In this document: one piece after another, positions 8,788 through 17,608 of the stretch
Layout of the letters: every line of letters starts with the position of its first letter
Numbering within the stretch: position 1 is the first letter of the stretch
Assembly (NCBI RefSeq): GCF_022758145.1
Contig: NZ_JAJVDH010000007.1
Location: forward strand, 62,001 to 126,000
Origin: Pontibacter vulgaris
GTDB taxonomy: Bacteria; Bacteroidota; Bacteroidia; Cytophagales; Hymenobacteraceae
DNA: 64,000 nucleotides
Direction of reading: 5' to 3'
Made by a program: the position numbers and the translations under genes
Notes under the pieces: generated by a model
Seen by the model: the letters and a program-made list of their open reading frames with translations, nothing else
What the model was told of the DNA's origin: nothing
The model's database searches: none

Positions 8788-9354
8788 TTATAGTTTATGC
8801 AGCTGGAAATAACCCAGGTGCATTTCATCCTCGGTTACAGCATTATTGGGCGTTATTCGCAGGCTATACTTTTGTTTTATATTTTCAGGAAGAATCTCTT
8901 TTACCTCATGGAATTCGTCCACATCTACACCAAACTTATCATCGATGTGTGAGGTGGCGCCTTTGAAACCGGTGTGCTTGTAAAAAGCCGTTAGTTTAGC
9001 CTGTTTTATAGCTCCCGCCTGATCAGCCGAAACTGCCAGCATTTTATAATGAAATTCATCAAACTCGCCTATTTTATATCCGCCCAGGTTCAGGAAAAAC
9101 AGTTTGTTTGCATTTTCATCGTTGGTTATACTTTCCTCTTTCGACACAACTTCCACACTAAAACCATCAACCTGAGTTACTTCCCGCCAGGCATCTACGT
9201 GTATATTACCTTTTGCTTCCGGCCAGAAAGCGTTAATTGCAGGCACCAGGTCTTTTATAGTTTCTCCAATACCAAACATAATATCGTGTTGCTCTGTGTT
9301 ACGGCCCGCAGGTCTGCAGCCTACCATCAGCATAAAAAGTTTAAGACTTTGCAT
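8788..9354 (-). CDS. DUF1543 domain protein
   Basis: A 188-residue protein recognised as DUF1543 from its opening segment LFMLMVGCRPAGRNTEQHD, followed by the internal repeat-like half beginning KLFFLNLGGYKIGEFDEFH. The family is small, soluble and without known activity. The His and Asp in TEQHD and the tripeptide EFH recur in both halves, suggesting an internal duplication. It lies 17 bases downstream of the TcmP-like gene on the same strand, so the two are probably one transcript. Nothing in the sequence tells what the pair does. Confidence 0.8.
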   Translation of the reverse strand: MQSLKLFMLMVGCRPAGRNTEQHDIMFGIGETIKDLVPAINAFWPEAKGNIHVDAWREVTQVDGFSVEVVSKEESITNDENANKLFFLNLGGYKIGEFDEFHYKMLAVSADQAGAIKQAKLTAFYKHTGFKGATSHIDDKFGVDVDEFHEVKEILPENIKQKYSLRITPNNAVTEDEMHLGYFQLHKL

Positions 9355-9371
9355 ATTATACTTTGTACAAG

Positions 9372-10496
9372 TTATTTATAAGCGATAATAGAGGTGAAAG
9401 AGACTTTACGCATGGGCTGCCTTGTAACCGGGTTTACAGATTCTACCACACCTTCTTTCTTAAGCTGGTCAAAGGCTTCCTGGTAATTGCTCCGGATATA
9501 GTTTGTGCTGATGTTATGGTGCTTGTAAATACTTTCCAGCGTCAGGTTATGGTAATAGCTGGCTTTTTCCGCCAAATCTGCAATCAAATTTTTAACAGAA
9601 TACCGGTATTGTTCCTGGAAAAGCGAAAGCTGGTGTTTAATATTGGCTCCGAAAAGCGGTACGCCATCTTCCTGGTAATCGCTATACATGAGCATAAGCT
9701 CTTTCATTTTCATGTAAGCAGTGTCGGTTTTAGAAGCAAAGAACAGGTAATGGCTGGTCTGGTTTTTCTTGGGTAGGCTTATTTTAAACCGAAATGTTTT
9801 ATAATCTTTCTCCCTGAAAATATCTTCGAAGCTATCTACTATAAAGTCTTCCCGCTGCGATGCATCCTGGTAGCGGTCGCAGAACTCTTTGATCTTACTC
9901 AGGCGCTCCTTGCCAAATATTTCTACCATCAACTCATCATCGGCAGCTCCCTGAACAGCGGCACGCATTTTAGCCGGTGTAAACAGCATAAACACATCAA
10001 GCCCCCACCTTTTTATAGATTGTTGCAGCAATTGCTGCGAGAAAGGATAGCCAAACGGATCGAGGTACAATAGCGTTGGCGTAGCATTGCCAAGCAGCTT
10101 TGCAAGCAAGCTGAAGTTTAGCTCCTCGTGCAGCATAACCGGTTTATGCACCAGGTCTTCAAAGTATGGCAGGCTTTCCAGGTTCTGTTTTAGCTTTGCT
10201 GCAACGGCCTGTTTTTCATCGTTAAAAAAGGTTCTGACAATCTTATTAAGGTTATACTTATCTGTAGCACCAAAAATACTGTTCAGGATCTTAACCGGTG
10301 TTGCGGGCTTCCCATTCTCGGCCTTTCCTTCTCCGGCATATAAATCAATAAAAGCTAAGGCCGGGTTTGATTTATAATGCTGCCCTTGTAAAATAGAACT
10401 GCACCAGGCTTTAAAATAGTCGGTCAGTAACTCTGTTTTAATTTCCGAGGTGCTTCGCTGTTCTTTAAAAAAATCGTTTGTATCAACAGTAGACAT
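9372..10496 (-). CDS. Three-Cys-motif partner (TcmP)-like protein
   Basis: A 374-residue protein resembling the three-Cys-motif partner family TcmP. Near the N-terminus it has DFFKEQRSTSEIKTELL and then the methyltransferase-like motif FIDLYAGEG at about residues 50-57; a second motif LLYLDPFGYPFS follows at about 142-153. The C-terminal third resembles a winged-helix region. Members usually accompany a radical-SAM-like or phage Gp37/Gp68-type protein with three Cys, but no such gene is in this window. ATG at 10496 is preferred over an upstream TTG. It is divergent from the gene at 10714 and probably cotranscribed with DUF1543. Function is unproven; nucleic-acid methylation is only a guess from the motifs. 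Confidence 0.75.
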   Translation of the reverse strand: MSTVDTNDFFKEQRSTSEIKTELLTDYFKAWCSSILQGQHYKSNPALAFIDLYAGEGKAENGKPATPVKILNSIFGATDKYNLNKIVRTFFNDEKQAVAAKLKQNLESLPYFEDLVHKPVMLHEELNFSLLAKLLGNATPTLLYLDPFGYPFSQQLLQQSIKRWGLDVFMLFTPAKMRAAVQGAADDELMVEIFGKERLSKIKEFCDRYQDASQREDFIVDSFEDIFREKDYKTFRFKISLPKKNQTSHYLFFASKTDTAYMKMKELMLMYSDYQEDGVPLFGANIKHQLSLFQEQYRYSVKNLIADLAEKASYYHNLTLESIYKHHNISTNYIRSNYQEAFDQLKKEGVVESVNPVTRQPMRKVSFTSIIAYK

Positions 10497-10713
10497 GCGC
10501 AATGTAGAATTTGATCAATCAGGAGTGCTCTTTATACTTTCTATGTCTGCCACAGCCGTTTAAACAAAGTATAAAGCCTCCTCCTGCTAAGACAAAGTTA
10601 CAATCGAATTTTAAAGGAAACGCAATTAAAATTTAAGCGTAATTTTGCAGCGCTTAAAAACCAAAGCATTATCAGCCAAAAGAGGTAGCTGGCTTAAATA
10701 GGAGAAAAAAGAA

Positions 10714-11136
10714 ATGAAGTTAACAGGCAATATACTGGATATCAAAAGTAAGAGAGAGGATAAAAATGCTGGTATTACCATAGAAACAGACAGGATCGAA
10801 TACATTACCTACAAAAAGGATGGTAAGTATTTTCAGCCTTTCAATTTTATTGATACCCTAAACGAGCCCGTAATTATTACCGGCGATTGCCTTGCCCGCT
10901 CCACAACCAAACACCTACAGGAAGGAGAATACGACTTTCAGGTTTACGACAAAATTGGCGATGATTATGTCCTGAATGAGAATAAATTCCTGTCTGTATT
11001 AATGGTGTATGACGAAGAGGAGCAACAGTCTTTCTTATCTTCGGTGGAGTATACTGTTACTGTGTCTAACGAGGAATTTAAACAGTTAAAAACGGAGCGC
11101 AGCAAAAATAACAAAAATAAAAAAGGCAAGAAGTAA
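10714..11136 (+). CDS. Hypothetical protein with Lys-rich tail
   Basis: A 140-residue soluble protein that I do not recognise. The first 115 residues are acidic and beta-strand-like (segments such as GITIETDRIEYITYKKDG and EYTVTVSNEEF), and the last 20 are a basic Lys/Asn tail. There is no signal peptide or membrane helix. An AGGAG sequence 13 bases before ATG at 10714 may serve as a ribosome site, which is uncommon here. It is transcribed divergently from the TcmP-like gene, with about 215 bases between starts, so the two may share control. It converges with the VOC gene, whose stop lies about 10 bases away. Confidence 0.65.
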   Translation: MKLTGNILDIKSKREDKNAGITIETDRIEYITYKKDGKYFQPFNFIDTLNEPVIITGDCLARSTTKHLQEGEYDFQVYDKIGDDYVLNENKFLSVLMVYDEEEQQSFLSSVEYTVTVSNEEFKQLKTERSKNNKNKKGKK

Positions 11137-11146
11137 GCTACCTACA

Positions 11147-11560
11147 TCAGGTAGCAAATACTTCTTCAGGGTTTTTAAAGGCTTTAAACTCCAGTGGGTT
11201 GCCGCTCAGATCGAGGGTAAACATGGTACGCTGCTCTCCTACCTGCCCTTCGTAGCGGGTATGTGGCTTTACCACAAATTTCAGCTCGTGCTGTAACAGT
11301 TTATCCTGTATCTGTTCGAACTGCTCAAAGGTAAGTATACATCCGAAATGGGGCACCGGCACGCTTACACCGTCTACTTTACCGCAATAATCCAGCTCCG
11401 GAATATTTTCGCTTACATGCGCTGAGAGCTGGTGGCCAAAGAAATCGAAATCGATCCAATGTTCTGTGCTTCTGCCCTCTTTACAACCTAAAATATCTAC
11501 ATAAAACTTTCGGGTAGTCTCGATGTCCTTTACTTTAAATGCGTAGTGAAATGCGTTCAT
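11147..11560 (-). CDS. VOC-fold (glyoxalase/dioxygenase-like) protein
   Basis: A 137-residue vicinal-oxygen-chelate protein, started at ATG 11560 rather than the ORF edge because the HYAFKVKDIETTRKFYVDIL segment then begins at residue 4 as in the family. Two beta-alpha-beta-beta-beta modules are visible, with a probable metal-binding His5 (AFHYAF), and GNPLEFKAF near the end. The start lies one base after the stop of the hydroxyacid dehydrogenase gene upstream, so the genes are coupled. Members include glyoxalases, fosfomycin-resistance enzymes and ring-cleaving dioxygenases; the substrate here is unknown. Confidence 0.85.
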   Translation of the reverse strand: MNAFHYAFKVKDIETTRKFYVDILGCKEGRSTEHWIDFDFFGHQLSAHVSENIPELDYCGKVDGVSVPVPHFGCILTFEQFEQIQDKLLQHELKFVVKPHTRYEGQVGEQRTMFTLDLSGNPLEFKAFKNPEEVFAT

Positions 11561-11561
11561 A

Positions 11562-12491
11562 TTAATAACCTTTGGTTTGTGATACCACATTTAGTAGTGG
11601 CTGATTATTCTGTAGTCTGTCGTAGTTTTCCAGGATCTGAGTTACAGCAGTTTCCGGGTTGGTGATGCTGGCAATATGCGGGGTAATGTTAATTTTGGGA
11701 TGCGCCCAGAACGGGTGGCTCTCGGGCAACGGTTCCTGACGAAAAACATCCAGGCTTGCTCCGGCCAAATGCCCCAAATCAATCATCTCGATCAGGTCAT
11801 TATCGACCAGGTGTTCGCCTCTTGCTACATTAATTACAAAAGCGTTTTTGGGTAATTTACTAAAAGTACTTTTATTCAGAATGTTGGCGGTTTCTTTGGT
11901 TAAGGGCAGCAGACAAATCAAAATATCAGCTGTAGCCAGGAAGTCGTCTAAAGCAGCATTGCCGGCAAATACATTTATACTTTGCAACTGCTTTTCTGTA
12001 CGTGCCCAGCCATTTACCTTAAACCCAATGCTGCTAAGCTGCCCGGCTACGCTTGCTCCTAACTCCCCTATTCCCATTACTCCTATTGTTACATCTTTAG
12101 CAGTAAGATAACGTTTCGGCTTCCATTCTTTAATGTTTTCTGCCGCTTTATACTGGTACAAACCACGCATGTAATTCAGGACAAGAGCTGTTGTAAACAT
12201 CGTCATATCCCGGGTCAGGTTTTCATCCACTATTCGGGTAATCTGTACTTGCTCGGGCAACTCCGGATCTTTTAAAATATGATCCACACCAGCGCCGGTA
12301 GAAGCAATGCATTTCAGGTTCGGGAATTGTTTGAACACGCCCATCGGGTGGTTCCAGGATAACACAAATTCAACTTCTTCGGGTGAGCCGGCATCCGGAT
12401 AAACGCGCACATCCAAACCGGGTCTTTTCTCTTTCAGGGCATTTACCCAGTGGCTGATATACCGGCCCTGGTTAACAATTGTAATAGACAT
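11562..12491 (-). CDS. D-2-hydroxyacid dehydrogenase (glyoxylate/hydroxypyruvate reductase A type)
   Basis: A 309-residue NAD(P)-dependent D-2-hydroxyacid dehydrogenase of the GhrA type. The Rossmann motif GVMGIGELG lies at about 137-145. Catalytic Arg is in INVARGEHLV, and catalytic His is in ITPHIAS near the end. Such enzymes reduce glyoxylate or hydroxypyruvate to glycolate or glycerate. Length matches the GhrA group (about 310), shorter than SerA. It is the first gene of a two-gene operon with the VOC protein. The substrate is inferred from family only. Confidence 0.88.
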   Translation of the reverse strand: MSITIVNQGRYISHWVNALKEKRPGLDVRVYPDAGSPEEVEFVLSWNHPMGVFKQFPNLKCIASTGAGVDHILKDPELPEQVQITRIVDENLTRDMTMFTTALVLNYMRGLYQYKAAENIKEWKPKRYLTAKDVTIGVMGIGELGASVAGQLSSIGFKVNGWARTEKQLQSINVFAGNAALDDFLATADILICLLPLTKETANILNKSTFSKLPKNAFVINVARGEHLVDNDLIEMIDLGHLAGASLDVFRQEPLPESHPFWAHPKINITPHIASITNPETAVTQILENYDRLQNNQPLLNVVSQTKGY

Positions 12492-12644
12492 AAGGTAGTA
12501 ATGGTAACAGCAACAATTTATACTTTAATTTCGGGATAAAGAATCTTACATGAATTTTCGAAGCAATTTATTCATACCTAAACCCTTGTGGAATCAAGTA
12601 TAGAAACAGCAAACAAAGTATAAAATCAGAACAGCTGGTGCATA

Positions 12645-12682
12645 AAAAAGCCTGCCCTAAGTATAACTTATAGCAGGCTTTT
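12645..12682 (-). terminator. Hairpin terminator of the small membrane protein gene
   Basis: Arms AAAAGCCTGC and GCAGGCTTTT with a loop of about 18 bases that itself contains AAGTATA. On the minus strand it is followed by a T run. It begins 45 bases past the stop at 12727. Confidence 0.85.
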
Positions 12683-12726
12683 ACAACTTAAAAAATGAAA
12701 TGATTAACCTAACGGTAAGGTTCTGT

Positions 12727-12927
12727 TTATCCTTCTTTCCTACCAAGGTAAATAGCATAGGCAATTAAACCGGCAGCACCTGCAAAAAGGATATACTGCT
12801 TTTCTTTTACAGAAAGGCCGTTGTAAAAATCAAGTCCATTTTTTGCAGGATCTTTAATAATATCTGCCAATTGAGAAGGATTATGAACCAGGCTCATCAG
12901 CGTTGTATTTTCAAGGGGATTTTCCAT
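12727..12927 (-). CDS. Small membrane protein, 66 residues
   Basis: A 66-residue protein with a hydrophilic N-terminal half and one transmembrane helix near the C-terminus (about residues 45-61, YILFAGAAGLIAYAIYLG), ending in a short basic tail. The frame has a sound start and a good terminator downstream. It has the look of the small stress or membrane-anchored proteins common in this group. A second protein of similar style is encoded at 15655-15942. No family is recognised. Confidence 0.65.
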   Translation of the reverse strand: MENPLENTTLMSLVHNPSQLADIIKDPAKNGLDFYNGLSVKEKQYILFAGAAGLIAYAIYLGRKEG

Positions 12928-13251
12928 AGTAACGTAGCTTGTTAGTTTTTCATCCTAGATACGTCAGGGGCCGCATATTGGATATGAAACTTCTAATACT
13001 ATTGATACCAAATTTATACCTGCAGATAATTTACAGTGGTTATGAAAGTATAATCTACTAACGCCCAATTGCATACGCAACTATAATTCTGCAGCTTACA
13101 CTTAGTATTAAATAGGCTGCCGGATGCAGGCTTTAAACAATTCGCCAAAATTTAACTAATCTTGTAAAAATCTTGTTGAGGAGAAACACTGGCAAAATGT
13201 GCAGCAACTTAAGTAAGCTGCAAAGTATAATTATTCTATAAACTGCGACCG

Positions 13252-14808
13252 ATGGAGAGCCTGCGCTCAAAAAAATATAAAAAAGACTTTGTTAACACCT
13301 TTGATGGCGATGAAACCGGCGACCTGAAACCGCGCCAGACACCGGGTGTTTTATACAGTAAAGCTATCCCGACCCCGGTAGAAAGACCGGAACTTCTGGC
13401 TTGGTCTGAAGAACTGGCTAATGAGCTGGGAATTGCAAAACCAACCGATCAGCAAGACATCGAAATCCTGGGTGGTAACTTTATAACCGATACTATGTAC
13501 CCGTATGCAGCCTGCTATGCCGGGCACCAATTCGGGAACTGGGCCGGGCAATTGGGCGATGGCCGTGCTATTACATTAGGCGAATGGGAATTAGCAAATG
13601 GTAAAACCTGGGAATTGCAGCTGAAAGGTGCCGGCCCTACGCCCTACTCGCGCAGAGCAGATGGCAGAGCAGTATTGCGTTCATCAGTGCGCGAATACCT
13701 GATGAGCGAAGCCATGCATTACCTGGGCGTACCTACCACAAGGGCACTTAGCCTGGTTGCTACAGGCGAGCCCGTTTTGCGTGACATGTTTTATAACGGC
13801 AACGCGGCCTACGAGCCGGGCGCTATAGTTATGCGTACTGCGCCCAGTTTTCTGCGCTTCGGAAATTTTGAAATGCTAAATGCCCGCAAAGAAACTGACA
13901 ACCTGCTTAAACTGGTAAACTGGACCATCGATCGACACTACCCGCATTTAACAGGCGAAGACAAGGTACTTTTATGGTTTAATGAATTAGTAGAACGGAC
14001 TGCCTCCATGGTGGTAGAGTGGCAGCGTGTGGGCTTTGTGCATGGGGTAATGAATACCGATAACATGTCTGTGCTGGGCCTGACTATAGATTATGGTCCT
14101 TTCTCCTTTCTTGATAATTACGATCCGGAATTTACCCCGAACACTACTGACTTGCCGGGCCGCCGCTATGCCTTCGGAAAGCAACCATCCATTGCTTACT
14201 GGAACTTAGGTTGCCTGGCCGGTGCTCTTTTACCGCTAATTACAAAAGATCAACTGCTGCCCGCCCTGGAAACTTTTAAAGAAATTTACTGGAAGAAGTT
14301 CTATGCCATGATGGGCAATAAACTGGGCCTTGATCAGGTAAAAGCTACCGATATCGAGCTTATTAAACAGTTCGAGGAAACGCTTTCTGCCATTCAACCC
14401 GACATAACAATCTTTTACCAACTGCTTATAGAGTTACCGCTATTCATGCGAAGCGAGGAAGAAGTAGAAGAACATTTCCGAGATAGTTTTTATAGTGATT
14501 TGAAACCGGAGGAAAAAGGAGCACTTTATACTTTAATTTCCAATTACCTGGAGCGCCTCAATACCAACACGATCAAACGGCAGGATTCTCAGCAGCGCAT
14601 GCGGGATGCGAATCCGAGGTTTATACTTCGTAATTACCTGCTGCACCAGGCAATAGAAGAACTAGAAAAGGGCCAGAATACGCTATTCCAGGAATTACAG
14701 GAAGCGATCAAGCATCCTTACACAGCTAAGTATGATCAATTTTTCGCTAAAAGACCTGATTGGGCAGGCCAGAAAGCCGGGTGTTCTATGCTATCCTGCA
14801 GTTCATAA
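13252..14808 (+). CDS. selO: Protein adenylyltransferase SelO (YdiU family)
   Basis: A 518-residue SelO pseudokinase-family protein, which transfers AMP from ATP to Ser, Thr or Tyr of target proteins. Key residues align with the characterised bacterial SelO at a constant offset of 18: Lys125 (ELQLKGAG), Asp270 and Asn271 in NTDN (base and metal ligand), and Asp280 in the DYG segment. The C-terminus ends CSMLSCSS with Cys near the end, as in the redox-sensitive bacterial forms. Full length matches the family. It is probably expressed with the RluE-type gene 110 bases downstream, though a promoter there cannot be excluded. Link to oxidative stress is from the family. Confidence 0.93.
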   Translation: MESLRSKKYKKDFVNTFDGDETGDLKPRQTPGVLYSKAIPTPVERPELLAWSEELANELGIAKPTDQQDIEILGGNFITDTMYPYAACYAGHQFGNWAGQLGDGRAITLGEWELANGKTWELQLKGAGPTPYSRRADGRAVLRSSVREYLMSEAMHYLGVPTTRALSLVATGEPVLRDMFYNGNAAYEPGAIVMRTAPSFLRFGNFEMLNARKETDNLLKLVNWTIDRHYPHLTGEDKVLLWFNELVERTASMVVEWQRVGFVHGVMNTDNMSVLGLTIDYGPFSFLDNYDPEFTPNTTDLPGRRYAFGKQPSIAYWNLGCLAGALLPLITKDQLLPALETFKEIYWKKFYAMMGNKLGLDQVKATDIELIKQFEETLSAIQPDITIFYQLLIELPLFMRSEEEVEEHFRDSFYSDLKPEEKGALYTLISNYLERLNTNTIKRQDSQQRMRDANPRFILRNYLLHQAIEELEKGQNTLFQELQEAIKHPYTAKYDQFFAKRPDWAGQKAGCSMLSCSS

Positions 14809-14920
14809 AAAAGCTCAACAGTTAATATAATTAGCTCTTAAAACACGTGCGGTCTTAAGCCCGGCCATCCTGATATTTCATACTTATACTTCATTTTTCA
14901 ATCAATTTATACTTTACCTG

Positions 14921-15526
14921 ATGCGTCACCGGCACTTTATTATTCATAAGCCCTATGGCTACCTCAGCCAGTTTGTTTGCGATAAAAAGAAGAAAAAAAT
15001 GCTGGGCGAACTGCATGATTTCCCTGAAGGGACTATGGCTATCGGGAGGCTAGATGAAGACAGCGAAGGCTTGCTCCTGCTTACAACTGATGGTAAAATG
15101 AGCGAACAGGTGCGTAGCAAAAAAGTAGAAAAAGAATACCTGGCGCAGCTTGATGGCGATATTACAGCCGAAGCAATTAAGAAACTGCAACTAGGAGTGG
15201 AAATTGGTTTAGGCAGAGGCGTTAGGTATACAACTTTGCCTTGTACTGTAAATAAGCTGGAGAATGATCCCGGATTTGCTGAGAGAAGCCGCCGTATTAG
15301 AGACGACCGCCACGGCCCCACCAGTTGGGTATCTATCACCTTAAAAGAGGGCAAAAACCGGCAGGTAAGAAAAATGACTGCTGCTGCCGGCTATCCGACG
15401 CTTCGCCTGATAAGAGTTCGCATCGGCGATATTCACCTGCAGAATATGGTTTCTGGTGCTGTGCAGGAAGTAGAAGAATTTACGATCAGTACATCTGTTC
15501 CGGAGCTTGTTGCAGCAGAACTATAA
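14921..15526 (+). CDS. rluE: RluE-type rRNA pseudouridine synthase
   Basis: A 201-residue pseudouridine synthase of the RsuA/RluE group, which modifies a uridine of 23S rRNA. The catalytic motif GRLDEDSEGLLLLTTDG contains the nucleophilic Asp. The LKEGKNRQVRKM segment near the C-terminus is the conserved RNA-binding part of this group. There is no S4 domain, which is the short RluE architecture rather than RluB/RluF. The target position is assumed to match E. coli RluE (helix of domain V) but is not demonstrated here. Confidence 0.88.
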   Translation: MRHRHFIIHKPYGYLSQFVCDKKKKKMLGELHDFPEGTMAIGRLDEDSEGLLLLTTDGKMSEQVRSKKVEKEYLAQLDGDITAEAIKKLQLGVEIGLGRGVRYTTLPCTVNKLENDPGFAERSRRIRDDRHGPTSWVSITLKEGKNRQVRKMTAAAGYPTLRLIRVRIGDIHLQNMVSGAVQEVEEFTISTSVPELVAAEL

Positions 15527-15654
15527 AGCTAGTTTTATACTTATTAGAATTTGTATATAGCTGATTTGAAGCTACAATTTAAAAATTTGTACAGCATTTT
15601 TAAACAATAGCGGTACTTATGCGTTTTCATAGGACTAACGCACATAAAATTTAT

Positions 15655-15942
15655 ATGACTATGGAAACGACAGATTTGAAAGATTTAAAAGCAAAAGCAG
15701 ATAGAGTAAACCCACAACATAAAGAAGGACCAGTAGCTGCAGCTATTGAGAACTATACTTCAAAATTACCTTCTGATCTATTTTTATGGGCCGCACTGGG
15801 CTCTATGGCTGTTTCAGCAACATTAAAGATCATGAGAAAAGATGAAGAAGCGCTGTTTGTAGGACAGTGGGCACCTTCTTTCTTATTGCTGGGTAACTAC
15901 AATAAAATGATCAAATTAGCTGGCTACGAAAAAGATAAGTAG
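15655..15942 (+). CDS. Small membrane-associated hypothetical protein
   Basis: A 95-residue protein starting at ATG 15655 (a second ATG follows at 15661). The N-terminal third is charged and the middle has a hydrophobic stretch (LFLWAALGSMAVSATLKIM) followed by a conserved-looking WAPSFLLLGNYNKMIKL segment. It resembles the many short proteins in Cytophagales with one or two weak membrane helices. No family is recognised. A strong hairpin follows the stop by about 25 bases. The longer frame beginning at 15619 is less likely because it lacks an upstream start signal. Confidence 0.6.
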   Translation: MTMETTDLKDLKAKADRVNPQHKEGPVAAAIENYTSKLPSDLFLWAALGSMAVSATLKIMRKDEEALFVGQWAPSFLLLGNYNKMIKLAGYEKDK

Positions 15943-15965
15943 AAGCAGCTTTAACTGATATATCT

Positions 15966-16000
15966 AAAAGAGGAAGCACAAGTGCTTCCTCTTTTATTTT
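15966..16000 (+). terminator. Terminator after the small membrane protein
   Basis: Stem AAAAGAGGAAGCAC/GTGCTTCCTCTTTT with a 2-base centre, followed by ATTTT. It ends the rightward unit. A separate hairpin at 16026-16075 serves the leftward gene. Confidence 0.9.
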
Positions 16001-16025
16001 ACAGCAACATTAAAACTATTAAGGC

Positions 16026-16075
16026 ACAAAAAAAGGGATCAACTTTATCATCAGATAAAATCGATCCCCTTTTTG
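16026..16075 (-). terminator. Terminator of the SnoaL-like lipoprotein gene
   Basis: Arms AAAAAGGGATC and GATCCCCTTTTT with an inner stem TTATC/GATAA; on the minus strand a T run follows. It lies 30 bases past the stop at 16105. Confidence 0.8.
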
Positions 16076-16104
16076 TTTACTATACTTTAGCTCAGAAAAA
16101 AACC

Positions 16105-16560
16105 TTAGCGCATTTTCACCTTTACCGGTAAATCTTCTAACTGGGCATAGCTTAATTTCCAGTTGCCTTCTTTGTCTTTTTTCCAGAGCAACATAAAGTT
16201 ACCTTCGCCTTCACCATAAGGTTGGTCTGGGCCTGCTGGTAATACATCTACAGAGAAAGTACCTGCTTCGTAAGCCATTTCATTATCAGCGCCGGTACTT
16301 ATGGTGTTAAGGTCAAGATTGTCTATGGTGCCTAATGTTTCGCGCACCCATTTATCGGATACTTCGCTTTTGCCGCTGTAGTGTACCTCACCCTGCACAA
16401 AATCTACATCTTCTGCCAGCATATCGGTAAGCTTATCAGAGCTGCGGTCATTCCAGGCATTAACAAATTCCTTGTTTAAAGCTTGTACGTCTACTTTCTC
16501 TGTTTTAGTGCAAGACGACAAGACCGCAGTAAAGGCTATAATATAAATTAACTTTTTCAT
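16105..16560 (-). CDS. SnoaL/DUF4440-like lipoprotein
   Basis: A 151-residue protein with a lipoprotein signal peptide (lipobox LSSC, Cys17) and an NTF2-like fold of the SnoaL/DUF4440 type. Visible segments are the helical opening FVNAWNDRSSDKLTDMLAED and the beta pattern GNFMLLWKKDKEGNWKLS. Members bind small ligands or are unassigned; no catalytic residues can be named. It is anchored to the envelope. It has its own terminator and stands alone. Confidence 0.8.
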   Translation of the reverse strand: MKKLIYIIAFTAVLSSCTKTEKVDVQALNKEFVNAWNDRSSDKLTDMLAEDVDFVQGEVHYSGKSEVSDKWVRETLGTIDNLDLNTISTGADNEMAYEAGTFSVDVLPAGPDQPYGEGEGNFMLLWKKDKEGNWKLSYAQLEDLPVKVKMR

Positions 16561-16643
16561 ACAAGTTGCTTTAAGTGGTTAGTGAAGCACAGACTTATAC
16601 TTAATATCATTAAATATGTTGTGCTCCAAAATGGGGTTATTGA

Positions 16644-16672
16644 AAAAACCCAGGCGAAAGGCCTGGGTTTTC
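16644..16672 (-). terminator. Terminator of the Gly-zipper protein gene
   Basis: Stem AAAACCCAGGC/GCCTGGGTTTT with a GAAA-like tetraloop, about 20 bases past the stop at 16694. Confidence 0.9.
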
Positions 16673-16693
16673 ATTACATAGGGTATAATTAGA

Positions 16694-17233
16694 TTACCAG
16701 CTCTTTCTTCTGTATTCTGATGTTGAATATGGTTGAGAAGGATCACCGTAAGAAAGGTTAGGCAAATAAGCAATCGTAGTCATGTAAGGAACCTGGCTAC
16801 CATTACCATACACCATCTGGTTGTTTGCCGCCAAACCATTAGCTAAAGCAGGCTCTGCTGCTTTTTGAGTAGCTACAGTATTCTTTGAAGAAGTAGATCT
16901 TCTTGCAACTGCCGATCTGTTAGCAGCAGCTCTGTTTGCAGCAGCTATTCTGTTAGCTTCAGCAATTCTTTCCGCTTCTTCTCTTTTACGTTTGTTATCT
17001 ACTGCTTTACCAATACCGTAACCGGCAGCACCACCAACTACACCACCAACTACACCACCTACAACGCGGTTACGCTTATGTATGATGGCACCTGCGGCTG
17101 CACCAGCAGTAGTACCAATAACGGCGCCTTTAGCCTGTGGGCTCCAACGCTTTCTTTCCTGTGCCTGGGTAGAACTAGAGAATACAATAGTTACAAGTAA
17201 AATCAGGCTTAAGATATAACTTACCTTTTTCAT
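16694..17233 (-). CDS. Secreted protein with glycine zipper
   Basis: A 179-residue exported protein when started at ATG 17233, which gives a normal signal peptide ending ...STQAQE. Residues about 35-80 form a glycine zipper (GTTAGAAAGAIIHKR and VVGGVVGGAAGYGIGKAV) that would insert in or bridge membranes. A long Ala/Arg/Glu-rich helical segment follows, then a Ser/Tyr-rich tail. Glycine-zipper proteins of this type occur in the outer membrane and periplasm and are often stress-induced. The frame upstream of 17233 lacks a signal peptide and is rejected. Confidence 0.75.
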   Translation of the reverse strand: MKKVSYILSLILLVTIVFSSSTQAQERKRWSPQAKGAVIGTTAGAAAGAIIHKRNRVVGGVVGGVVGGAAGYGIGKAVDNKRKREEAERIAEANRIAAANRAAANRSAVARRSTSSKNTVATQKAAEPALANGLAANNQMVYGNGSQVPYMTTIAYLPNLSYGDPSQPYSTSEYRRKSW

Positions 17234-17367
17234 ATCAATCTCTTTTTTAGTGTTAAAAAAACTTATACGCAAGTACTGTCTGTAGTTACAATTTACATGC
17301 CATAAATTTTCAGTAGCGCTAAAAAAAAGCTATAAAAAATAGTGCTGAAGCAAAAGAAGACAACAAA

Positions 17368-17392
17368 AAAGCACAGTTAACAAACTGTGCTT
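17368..17392 (-). terminator. Terminator of the phytochrome operon
   Basis: Stem AGCACAGTT/AACTGTGCT with short loop; on the minus strand it is followed by TTTTTT. It lies about 215 bases past the stop at 17609, with no gene between. Confidence 0.65.
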
Positions 17393-17608
17393 CAATAAAT
17401 TAAATACAATTAATTTTTTTTGTAAAAAAGTATAAGCAGGCTTTCTCAAATAGCTGATTACTCTCCCCTTTTAAGTGTATGAGCACTGATATCTATTTAC
17501 TAATCAGAGCTGCCTGCTGGTGAAATTGCGCAACATACCAGGCGGTAATTACTCATCCGGAGGAGTTAGCAAGTATAAATCAGTAGTTCCGGGTTGATTT
17601 ATACTTGA

